Assembly (NCBI RefSeq): GCF_001742225.1
Contig: NZ_CP017076.1
Span: 1,327,001 to 1,391,000 of the forward strand
Direction: 5' to 3'
Length of the DNA stretch: 64,000 bases
Source: Novosphingobium resinovorum
GTDB taxonomy: Bacteria > Pseudomonadota > Alphaproteobacteria > Sphingomonadales > Sphingomonadaceae
The notes beneath the pieces are model-generated. The model had not been told where the DNA came from and did no database searches. It saw only the letters and a program-made list of their open reading frames with translations. Positions within the stretch are counted from its first letter, which is position 1. The number at the start of each line of letters is the position of its first letter. Shown here piece by piece: positions 17,907-24,833 of the stretch. Made by a program: the position numbers and the translations under genes.

Positions 17907-17982
17907 CGTCATTGCGAGCGTAGCGAAGCAATCCAGGGCCGCGCAAACCGCCCTGGATTACTTCGCTACGCTCGCAATGACG
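17907..17982. repeat. REP-A palindromic repeat, copy 1
   Basis: A 32-bp arm beginning cgtcattgcgagcgtagcg (17907-17938) is inverted at 17951-17982 with one mismatch around a 12-bp loop. It lies between the convergent response regulator and kinase genes and could serve as a bidirectional transcription stop. A perfect copy is at 63013-63089. Confidence 0.9.
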
Positions 17983-18004
17983 AAAGAGGTGAGAAGAGGA
18001 GAGC

Positions 18005-20935
18005 TTACCGATACGCGATCTTCGCGGGCAGGCTCAGCCGGATCGAGGTGCCCTGTCCCGCCGCATTGGCGATCGCGAAGGCGCCGCCCAGCCGCTCGAT
18101 CCGCTCGCGCATTCCGGTGAGGCCGAAGTGCCCCGCGCGCCCGCCTGCCGCGCGCACGTCTTCGGGCAGACCGACGCCGTCGTCCACCACCCGCAGCGAA
18201 AGCCGGTCGCGGCCGTGGTGGATCTCCACCCGCACCATGCCCGCCCGGGCATGCTTGACCGCATTGGCCAGCGCTTCGCCCACCGCGAGTTCCAGTTCCT
18301 CGGCGACCGGAGCGCCGACCAGCCGCTCGGGGCCGTCGACCTTGACCTCCCACGGCAGGGTATCGCCCACCACGCGTGCGGCGCAGGCGCGCAGGGTTTC
18401 GGCGATGCATTTGGGCTCGGCATCCTCGCGCAGGCCCCGCACGCGCTCGCGGCCGTGGAGCAGGACGTCGTCGGCACGCTCCAGCGCTTCCTCGATGGCG
18501 GTGTGGGCGGGGGTGCCCGGCGTGGTCAGGTGCAGCACCGTCTGGAAGCGCAGCATCAGGCCCTGGAAGCCCTGTAGCAGCGTATCGTGCAGGTCCTGTG
18601 CGATGCGCTCGCGTTCGGCCACGCGTTCCTCGATGCGGTCGCGCAGGGACTGCATGGCGGCGCGCATGCGCCAGCGAAACAGCGCGTAGCCACCGAGCAC
18701 CGCGCCTGCCAGCACGGCAAGGCGGAACCATGCGGTCTGCCAGAAATGCGGGGCGATGACGAAAGTGGCGGTCGCTTCCCGCTTCGCCCACGGCCCGTCG
18801 CCGGTGGCGGCGGTGACGTGGAAACGGTAGGTGCCTGGACCGAGCCCTGCGTAATCGACGCGGCGGCGCCCCTGCGCCTCCACCCAGTTCTCGTCCATCC
18901 CGTCGAGCCGGTAGCGATAGCGGTTGTTCTCCGCATCGGCGAGGCCGAGTCCGACGTAGGACAGGCTGACGCGCGTGGTGCCCGCAGGCAGGTGCGTGTT
19001 TGCGAGCGGATAGGCATGGCCGTCCACTTCCAGCGCGGTCACCGCGATCGGCATGTCGGCTTTGAGCGGGGCGATGCGCGAGGGATCGACCTGCACAACT
19101 CCGGTGCTGGTGACGAACCACAGGCGTCCCTGCGCATCGACGGCGGCGTCGTTGGCGGAATAGGATTCGGTGCGCGCGCGGATCACGCCGCTCTGGCCGA
19201 AGCGGGCGAGCGGGATCGGCGTGCCGGGCTTCGCGAAGGCGGCATCGAAGTCAGCCTCGGCCACGCGGATGATGCCGCCTGACGAGATCAGCCAGTAATG
19301 CCCGGCGACGCGCACGATGCCCATCACCCCTGCCAGCCACGGATACGTCCGCGCGCTCAGCTGCTGCGCGCGCCGGCCGTCGTAGCGGGCGAGGCCCGCC
19401 TCGCCGCCGATCCATGTCTCGCCGTCCATCTGCTTGAGCATGCGCACGAAGCCAACGCCGCCCTTGCTGCCTGCGCCGTCGCCTTCGGGCCAGATGGGCG
19501 TGGTCTTGCCGTCGTGGACGCGGGCAAGCAGGCGCAGCGGCTGGTTGACGATGAAGGTATTGGGCCCCGGCGCGATGAAGGTCGTCGCGGGCGGAAGGCT
19601 CTCGTCCTTGGTCCAGCGGGTGCCGTCGAGCCGGAACATGCCGGAGGCCGATACCGATTCCCACAGCCGTCCCTGCGGATCGGAGGCACAGGCCTGGGCG
19701 AACTGGCGCTCATGCTCCAGCGGGCCGACGATCCGCGTCGCGGCGGCGCCGCGCACGAGATATTCGTTCTTGTACGTGAGCACATAGGCGCCGACGCCCG
19801 AAACCGAGCAGACCTCGGAAACCAGCCCCGAACGCAGGATCAGCTGCGCCTTGCCATCGACGATGCGGTAGAGGCCCTCGTCCCCGCCGATGTAGAGAGA
19901 GCCGTCCGGGCCGGTGGCGATGCCGGTGCGCACTCCCTTGATCGCGGCGTAGCGCACGACCGGGGTGCGTACGAAGCGGTGCAGGCCGTCCGGCGCACCG
20001 CCCCAGATGGTGCCCTCACCGTCGCGCATCAGGGTGAACATGCCGACGGGGTAGGTCTGCGCGTGGTCCATGCTCAGCGCGCCGCGCGGCACGGTCGCGA
20101 GACCCGAGGCATTGCCGGCGATCCACAGCAGGTCGTCGTCGTCGAACAGCATCTCGCGCCAGCCGTCGCCGCCGTTCAGCGGCTCGCCGAAACCGACGCC
20201 GGTTTCCGTGAAACCCTTCGCGGTCAGGCGCTGGAGGCCGTCGCTCGAATAGAACCACATCGCGCCGGTGCGGTCCTCGCGGAAGGCGGGACCGAGGTTC
20301 ATGAGCGCGGGCACCGTCTCCAGCTTGCGGCTGCCGGGGGCCAGACGGCGCAAGTCGGGATTGGAGGCGATCCAGATGGCACCATTGCTCTGGCGGTACA
20401 TGCGCAGCAACGGGCCGTCGACGTCGATCACGTCCCAGCGGCCGTGCATCCAATGGCGCAGCTGCGAGCCGAAGCCGCTCCAGGTGGAAACCCAGATCGA
20501 GCCGTCGGGCGCGGCGATGATGTCGGTGATGCGCCCGCGCGGCTTTTCCGGGTTGGCGCCGCGCAAGTGCCCGTCCCTGAGCCGGGCGATGCCGCCGAAG
20601 GCATAGCCCACCCACAGGCTGCCGTCCGGCCCCGCGGCCAGGGCGGTGACCTGCCGGGCGCGGAAGTTGTCGAAGTCCTCGGGCTCGACGCGCAGGAAGT
20701 TCAGCCCGTCGAATCGGTAGAGCCCGTCGCCCGAGCCGAGCCACAGGAACCCGTCGCGGGTGCGGGCGATGGCGCGGATATCGGGCGGGGCGCCGTCCGC
20801 CAGCGACCAGTAGCGGCTGGCGTAGCCGGGGATCTCGGTGGCAGGCGAGGCGAGCAGTGCAGGCGCGCAGAGGCTCGCGCCGACGAGGGCGGCGATGGCG
20901 CGGAAAAGCGGGCGGGCGACACGGATGGGACGCAT
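18005..20935 (-). CDS. Hybrid-sensor-like histidine kinase: beta-propeller, Y_Y_Y, HisKA_3, HATPase
   Basis: 976 residues from ATG 20933-20935; 20 more residues are possible but precede the signal peptide. After the signal peptide, two-component-regulator-propeller repeats fill about 45-650 (GFLWLGSGDGLYRFDG, GSLWVGYAFGGIARL, GSIWVSTWSGF), then a Y_Y_Y domain (LDGMDENWVEAQGRRRVDY) and one membrane helix. The cytoplasmic part has the HisKA_3 phospho-site (AQDLHDTLLQGFQGLML) and a full ATPase domain (ALANAVKHARAG, VVDDGVGLPEDV, FGLTGMRERIERLGG). Periplasmic ligand sensing, often of oligosaccharides in this architecture, is expected. No receiver domain is fused. Confidence 0.9.
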   Translation of the reverse strand: MRPIRVARPLFRAIAALVGASLCAPALLASPATEIPGYASRYWSLADGAPPDIRAIARTRDGFLWLGSGDGLYRFDGLNFLRVEPEDFDNFRARQVTALAAGPDGSLWVGYAFGGIARLRDGHLRGANPEKPRGRITDIIAAPDGSIWVSTWSGFGSQLRHWMHGRWDVIDVDGPLLRMYRQSNGAIWIASNPDLRRLAPGSRKLETVPALMNLGPAFREDRTGAMWFYSSDGLQRLTAKGFTETGVGFGEPLNGGDGWREMLFDDDDLLWIAGNASGLATVPRGALSMDHAQTYPVGMFTLMRDGEGTIWGGAPDGLHRFVRTPVVRYAAIKGVRTGIATGPDGSLYIGGDEGLYRIVDGKAQLILRSGLVSEVCSVSGVGAYVLTYKNEYLVRGAAATRIVGPLEHERQFAQACASDPQGRLWESVSASGMFRLDGTRWTKDESLPPATTFIAPGPNTFIVNQPLRLLARVHDGKTTPIWPEGDGAGSKGGVGFVRMLKQMDGETWIGGEAGLARYDGRRAQQLSARTYPWLAGVMGIVRVAGHYWLISSGGIIRVAEADFDAAFAKPGTPIPLARFGQSGVIRARTESYSANDAAVDAQGRLWFVTSTGVVQVDPSRIAPLKADMPIAVTALEVDGHAYPLANTHLPAGTTRVSLSYVGLGLADAENNRYRYRLDGMDENWVEAQGRRRVDYAGLGPGTYRFHVTAATGDGPWAKREATATFVIAPHFWQTAWFRLAVLAGAVLGGYALFRWRMRAAMQSLRDRIEERVAERERIAQDLHDTLLQGFQGLMLRFQTVLHLTTPGTPAHTAIEEALERADDVLLHGRERVRGLREDAEPKCIAETLRACAARVVGDTLPWEVKVDGPERLVGAPVAEELELAVGEALANAVKHARAGMVRVEIHHGRDRLSLRVVDDGVGLPEDVRAAGGRAGHFGLTGMRERIERLGGAFAIANAAGQGTSIRLSLPAKIAYR

Positions 20936-20999
20936 CGCCCGCGCATTGCATGCGCCCGCGCGGGCGGCAAGGTAACCTTTCGTTTGTCTTTCCAAGGTT

Positions 21000-21029
21000 C
21001 GTCATTGCTTCGCTGTGCTCGCAATGACG
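21000..21029. repeat. Short REP-A-like palindrome
   Basis: 9-bp arms cgtcattgc (21000-21008) and gcaatgacg (21021-21029) share the ends of the REP-A repeats, but the middle is shortened. It lies between the kinase start and the DUF1275 stop. Confidence 0.7.
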
Positions 21030-21037
21030 CGGTGTTG

Positions 21038-21763
21038 TCAGGGACGATGCGGCACGGCGGAGGCCGGGTCGCGCAGGAACACCAGCGTCGCGCCCAGCAC
21101 GATCGCGCCGGCCAGAGCCAGCGGCAGGGCCAGTCCGCCATGCATCAGCAGCAACGCGCCCACGGCGGCACCCGCGAAGATCGAGAGCACAGCGCCGATG
21201 CGACGCGCGAAGTTGGGCGTCTTGCCGCCCACATGATCCGCCGCGATGCCGGTGATGGTTAGGGTGAGCACGGTGGTGGTTAGGTCCGGCACCTTCAATT
21301 GGCGCACGGTCGCATTGCGCAGCCCCATCGCGAAGCCCGTGAGCGCGATCACGGCCATTACGGCCGCCTTCGGCGCCTGCGCGGCGACATCGACGTCGAG
21401 CGCGATCAGCGCCGCGATCCACAGCAGTGCGGCTTCGATCACCGCAGCCCACAGCAGCCAGCGGCCGAGCGCACGCTCGACATGCGCACGGGCGAGATGC
21501 CCGGCTCCCCATGCGCCCACCATGAAGGCGATCAGCGCCAGCACCGAGGGGATCACCTTGAAGCCCGGCGTTCCCGCCGCCGCGAAGCCGAGGAACACGA
21601 CATTGCCGGTCATGTTGGCGGTGAACACCTTGCCCAGTCCCAGCACCGAAGCTGCATCGACGAGGCCGGTGGTCGCGGACAGCAACAGCAGCAGGCACGG
21701 CAGCAGGGCGGATTTGCCGGGAGCGGAAACGGAAGAAGCGGAAATGGGGGGCGGGGTAGACAT
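21038..21763 (-). CDS. DUF1275 (YoaK-like) membrane protein
   Basis: 241 residues, six or so hydrophobic helices. The family features are clear: LLLLSATTGLVDAASVLGLGKVFTANMTGNVVFLG at the start and GFAMGLRNATVRQLKVPDLTTTVLTLTITG in the middle, both typical of DUF1275. The biochemical role of the family is unknown; a transport or channel role is only a guess. An aggag ribosome site precedes the ATG. The 100-bp upstream gap carries one of the four copies of the 35-bp motif, so it is likely co-regulated with the rest of this block. Confidence 0.88.
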   Translation of the reverse strand: MSTPPPISASSVSAPGKSALLPCLLLLLSATTGLVDAASVLGLGKVFTANMTGNVVFLGFAAAGTPGFKVIPSVLALIAFMVGAWGAGHLARAHVERALGRWLLWAAVIEAALLWIAALIALDVDVAAQAPKAAVMAVIALTGFAMGLRNATVRQLKVPDLTTTVLTLTITGIAADHVGGKTPNFARRIGAVLSIFAGAAVGALLLMHGGLALPLALAGAIVLGATLVFLRDPASAVPHRP

Positions 21764-21824
21764 GATGCGATCTCCTGAGCGATGCGGAAGGGTCTACCGG
21801 GCGAAGACCTGCTGGTTTATCCGA

Positions 21825-21859
21825 ATAAATTGGTTCGTTACGTTCGAGGATTTGGAAAA
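21825..21859 (-). promoter_or_regulatory. Shared 35-bp motif, copy 4 (upstream of DUF1275 gene)
   Basis: Read on the minus strand: TTTTC, 7 bases, TCGAA, 13 bases, TTTAT. The motif starts after the porin stop codon and ends 61 bases before the DUF1275 start. The distances are identical to those of the other three copies in this block. Confidence 0.7.
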
Positions 21860-21863
21860 GATA

Positions 21864-23366
21864 TCAGAACCGGAAATTGCTTTCGAGGCCCAGCATACGG
21901 ATGGTCTTCGCGGTGCCGGTGTCGCGGATGAACGCGCCGGGCGCAAAGGCCGAGACCGACATCGACAGTTCCAGTTCCGCCGTGGCCTGCCAGGCGAGGG
22001 TTGCCTCGACCTCCTTGCCGATGAAGCGGGCGCGGCTGTTCCCGGCCGCGCGGATCAGGTTGCCGGGGATGTCGTAGATGCCGTCGCTGCGCGACTGGCG
22101 CCAGTAGGCCGCAGCCGCCACTCCCGCCGAGACGGTGGGGGTAAGCTGCAGGCCCAGTGCAGGGTGCAAGTTGACGATGTTGTAGGGGCCGACCGGCGAG
22201 AGTTCGCCGAAGTACTTGCCCTTGGGAAACAGCGCGTTGAACGTGCCGAGGCGATTGTCGCCGGGATGACGGTCGCCGCTGACCACGTTGGCGCGCAGGG
22301 TCAGGTCCGGCGAGAACGGCAGGTGCGGGAAGCCGCGCCCGAACTCCGAGCCCAAAGTCCAGGCCGAGATCGCGCCGCGGCGGGCGCCTTCGCCGAAGTG
22401 TCCGAACTGGTAAACGCCCTCGACGTTCCAGTGCCAGTCTCCGCGTACGGCGTGCCATCGCGCGCCGATGCTGTGACGCGTCTCACCGCCGCTGCGGTCT
22501 CTCCAATGGGCGGCGTCGTTGCGATAGCCGAGGTAGTAGAGATCCATCTCTGGCATCGCCGCATAGGCGCCCCACAGGGCCTTTTGCGAAGAGGTGCGGT
22601 CGTCGAAGCTGCCTTTGCCCGGCTGGACCGGGCGCACGGCTAGCAGGCTGACTTTCGCGCTGCCGACCGCCACGTTGGCGCGCAAGCCGTCGAATGCGAG
22701 CGTGACGTTGGGACCATAGCGAGTGCCGACCAGGCGCTCGCTGCCCAGCGACAGCATCTGTCGCCCGGCGCGCAGGGTGACGGGGCCGAGGTCGGCCTCG
22801 GCAAAGCCCTGCATCAGGTCCAGGCCAGTGCCGTCGGTCGGCCCGGGCGAGGGGGCGACGCTGATCGAGGTGGCGAAAACCGGCTGGACGAAGGCGCGCA
22901 GCTTGCCGACGTGCAGGTCGGCGTAAGGCAGGGCGCGCAGCCAGACATAGCCGTCGTTAGGCGCGGCGGCGCCGCCCCACAGGTTCTCGGCATAGTTCTC
23001 GTTACGGGCGCGAAGTTCGACGCCGGTAGAGAGCCAGGCCTCGCCACCTGCGATGTCGCCTAGCGGGATGTACTTGAACGGGCCGGTCCAATGGTGATCC
23101 CGCTTTTCGGCGCTTTCGAGGTCTGACCAGTCCTCGTCGTAGCGGGTCACGGTGAGGGTCGGGGCTTCCCATGCCTCCTTCGGCGCGGCCAGGGCGGTGT
23201 GGGGAAGAAGCGTGGCGAAGGGGAGCAACCATGCCAGCCGCCGTCGTCCCGGACTTGATCCGGGGCCGCTGGCCTGGCGGCGCTCACCAGGATGCGCGCA
23301 CCGCAAAGGCGCGCCTGAAGACAGCCACCGGTCCCGGGTCGAGCCCGGAACGACGCACTTACGCAT
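21864..23366 (-). CDS. Alginate-export-family outer-membrane porin (start uncertain)
   Basis: Up to 500 residues. The barrel resembles the alginate export family (AlgE-like): TGVELRARNENYAENLWGG, WLRALPYADLHVGKLRAFVQ, GLDLMQGFAEADLGPVTLRAGRQMLSLGSERLVGTRYGPN, ending LGLESNFRF. In other proteobacteria such proteins are general outer-membrane channels. The only upstream ATG (23364-23366) overlaps the DoxX stop, but the first ~42 residues it gives come from a REP-C repeat and look artificial; the signal peptide LAWLLPFATLLPHTALA follows them. Translation may start inside, for example at a TTG near 23213, or the repeat may truly have extended the leader. Confidence 0.8.
   Translation of the reverse strand: MRKCVVPGSTRDRWLSSGAPLRCAHPGERRQASGPGSSPGRRRLAWLLPFATLLPHTALAAPKEAWEAPTLTVTRYDEDWSDLESAEKRDHHWTGPFKYIPLGDIAGGEAWLSTGVELRARNENYAENLWGGAAAPNDGYVWLRALPYADLHVGKLRAFVQPVFATSISVAPSPGPTDGTGLDLMQGFAEADLGPVTLRAGRQMLSLGSERLVGTRYGPNVTLAFDGLRANVAVGSAKVSLLAVRPVQPGKGSFDDRTSSQKALWGAYAAMPEMDLYYLGYRNDAAHWRDRSGGETRHSIGARWHAVRGDWHWNVEGVYQFGHFGEGARRGAISAWTLGSEFGRGFPHLPFSPDLTLRANVVSGDRHPGDNRLGTFNALFPKGKYFGELSPVGPYNIVNLHPALGLQLTPTVSAGVAAAAYWRQSRSDGIYDIPGNLIRAAGNSRARFIGKEVEATLAWQATAELELSMSVSAFAPGAFIRDTGTAKTIRMLGLESNFRF
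23242..23355. repeat. REP-C doublet, copy 1, inside a reading frame
   Basis: Two inverted arms, cgtcgtcccggacttgatcc at 23242 onward and a diverged complement ending at 23355, enclose about 60 bp. A homologous doublet is at 61943-62061, where not only the arms but also parts of the middle match in inverted orientation (for example the blocks caggat and cct(a/g)aagac). This points to a mobile REP pair rather than chance hairpins. It lies at the start of the porin reading frame. Confidence 0.8.
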
Positions 23367-23799
23367 CGCCCTGCCCCCTGCGCGCCAGCACCGCGACCAG
23401 CACGAAACCGCCGACGAGGCCCATGTGCTCGAAGAAGGCGTTCATCGCGGCGAAGCGCTCGGGGCCGTCGGGCATGACCCAGAAGGCGTTCGCCACCAGC
23501 GCGGCGAAGAACGTGAACACGCCCAGCATCCCGGCGCCCAGCCAGACCAGACGGCCCGAGAGGATCAGCAGCGGTCCGATCAGTTCGACGGCAATGGTCA
23601 GCGCGGCCCACAGCGCGGGCGGGGTCAGGCCGAAGTGGGCCTGCTCCGCCAGCGCGGCGGGCCAGTCGCCCAGCTTGTCGATGCCGCCTACCAGGTAAGC
23701 GCTCACCAATGCGAGCCGGGCGAAGAAGGCGGTGGGGGTGAAGTCCAGCACTACCCCGATGATGGAAGGCGTGCGGTTCATCGGGGGCAGGCTCGCCAT
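23359..23799 (-). CDS. DoxX-family membrane protein
   Basis: 146 residues with four hydrophobic helices, matching DoxX-type proteins: FFARLALVSAYLVGGIDKLGDW at the start, ALTIAVELIGPLLILSGR, then LGVFTFFAALVANAFW, and FEHMGLVGGFVLVAVLA at the end. DoxX proteins are small integral membrane proteins often found near redox or catabolic enzymes, without one defined reaction. The start lies 3 bases after the stop of the upstream VOC-like gene and its stop overlaps the porin ATG, so the three are one operon. Confidence 0.88.
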   Translation of the reverse strand: MASLPPMNRTPSIIGVVLDFTPTAFFARLALVSAYLVGGIDKLGDWPAALAEQAHFGLTPPALWAALTIAVELIGPLLILSGRLVWLGAGMLGVFTFFAALVANAFWVMPDGPERFAAMNAFFEHMGLVGGFVLVAVLARRGQGDA

Positions 23800-23802
23800 G
23801 GC

Positions 23803-24678
23803 TTACGCTCCCTGATGGATTTCGGCGATATAGCCGCCGGGGAAGCGCACGATGGCGGTCTGACGCTTGTTGACTTCGCTGGGCGCGACGAGGGTTTCGA
23901 CGCCTGCCGCCGTGGCCTTAGCCAGCGTGGCGGCAAGATCGCTCACGGCGTAGCCGGTCATGTCGCGACCATAGGGCCAGGGCAGTTGCCCGTCGGAGAC
24001 AAAGACCGTCATCTTGCCGTAGCCGCTCTCGATGGAAACGCGGCGGATGGTCTTGCCCGGCTCGCCGATCTCGGCGCCCGAGGCGGCCTTGTCGTCGGCG
24101 GTGATCCTGCCGTGGGCGTAGCCGGTCCAGCTCTTCACAAAGGCGTCGGCGGCGTCAGGCGTCAGGTAGACGCGGTTTTCGGGCACGCTGCTAAGCTGTG
24201 CGTAGTTGGGCTTGGCAGAGTGCCAGTAGATCTGCATGTTCACGCCGCCCGGCCACTGCACCAAGGAATCGCGGCCGATCGGATCGGGGAAGGTGGCGAT
24301 GCGGCGTACCGCGCCGTGCTTCACGGCAGAGGCCACCGCCGCGTCGATGTCGGTGACGAGGTAGCCGGTGCGCTCGTCGCCGAAGGGATAGGGGATCGGC
24401 GTCTTGAAGCCGAACACCGAGACGGTGGCCGAAGGCGTCAGCACCAGCTGCGATTTGGTCAGGCTCTTGGTCGGCGTCACCTGAAACTCGCCCTGCTTGC
24501 TGGTGGTGCCGCCGAAGGTGGCGACGAAGCTGGAGACGAAGCTGTCGAACTGCTCCTGCGGCACGTAGACGTGGGTGGTGTCATACTGCGCGCCGACCGA
24601 ATAGTCGGCGGTCTCGGCGGCATAGGCCGGTGCGGAGGTCAGGACTGCGGCGGCGATCAGGAAAGTGAAGCGCTTCAT
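23803..24678 (-). CDS. Exported VOC/glyoxalase-fold protein (two domains)
   Basis: 291 residues from ATG 24676-24678 with aaggag upstream. A signal peptide MKRFTFLIAAAVLTSAPAYA is followed by two vicinal-oxygen-chelate-like halves: residues about 30-130, with TGYLVTDIDAAVASAVKHGA, and about 160-290, with TGYAVSDLAATLAKATAAGV and FPGGYIAEIH. The repeat pattern (TGY then aspartate and an Ala-rich helix) marks the duplicated fold. VOC proteins include glyoxalases, extradiol dioxygenases and resistance proteins; a periplasmic one has no clear precedent reaction. It is the first gene of the VOC-DoxX-porin operon and carries the 35-bp motif upstream. Confidence 0.75.
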   Translation of the reverse strand: MKRFTFLIAAAVLTSAPAYAAETADYSVGAQYDTTHVYVPQEQFDSFVSSFVATFGGTTSKQGEFQVTPTKSLTKSQLVLTPSATVSVFGFKTPIPYPFGDERTGYLVTDIDAAVASAVKHGAVRRIATFPDPIGRDSLVQWPGGVNMQIYWHSAKPNYAQLSSVPENRVYLTPDAADAFVKSWTGYAHGRITADDKAASGAEIGEPGKTIRRVSIESGYGKMTVFVSDGQLPWPYGRDMTGYAVSDLAATLAKATAAGVETLVAPSEVNKRQTAIVRFPGGYIAEIHQGA

Positions 24679-24786
24679 CGGGGGCTCCTTTGGGGCGAGT
24701 TTCATCGTCGTCTGGAACCGGTCCGCTGCATGTTCAGCGGCCGGTCCAGAACGGTTTAAGACTTGATCGAACTCCCAACGATCCGA

Positions 24787-24821
24787 ATAAAATCGTCCGG
24801 TCTGTTCTATATTCTGGAAAA
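24787..24821 (-). promoter_or_regulatory. Shared 35-bp motif, copy 1 (upstream of VOC operon)
   Basis: Minus strand: TTTTC, 7 bases, TAGAA (one change from TCGAA), 13 bases, TTTAT. It ends 108 bases before the VOC start. The intergenic gap also contains the end of the amidohydrolase gene at 24834. Confidence 0.65.
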
Positions 24822-24833
24822 CTACACTTCGGC

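Noticed and set aside
17907..17982. CRISPR-like or tRNA-like structure
   Set aside because: It is a single perfect-type palindrome without regular spacers and with no clover-leaf features; it belongs to the REP-A family.
19298..21262. Plus-strand frame of 654 codons opposite the histidine kinase
   Set aside because: A high-GC antisense artefact: the kinase on the other strand has full domain structure, this frame has none.
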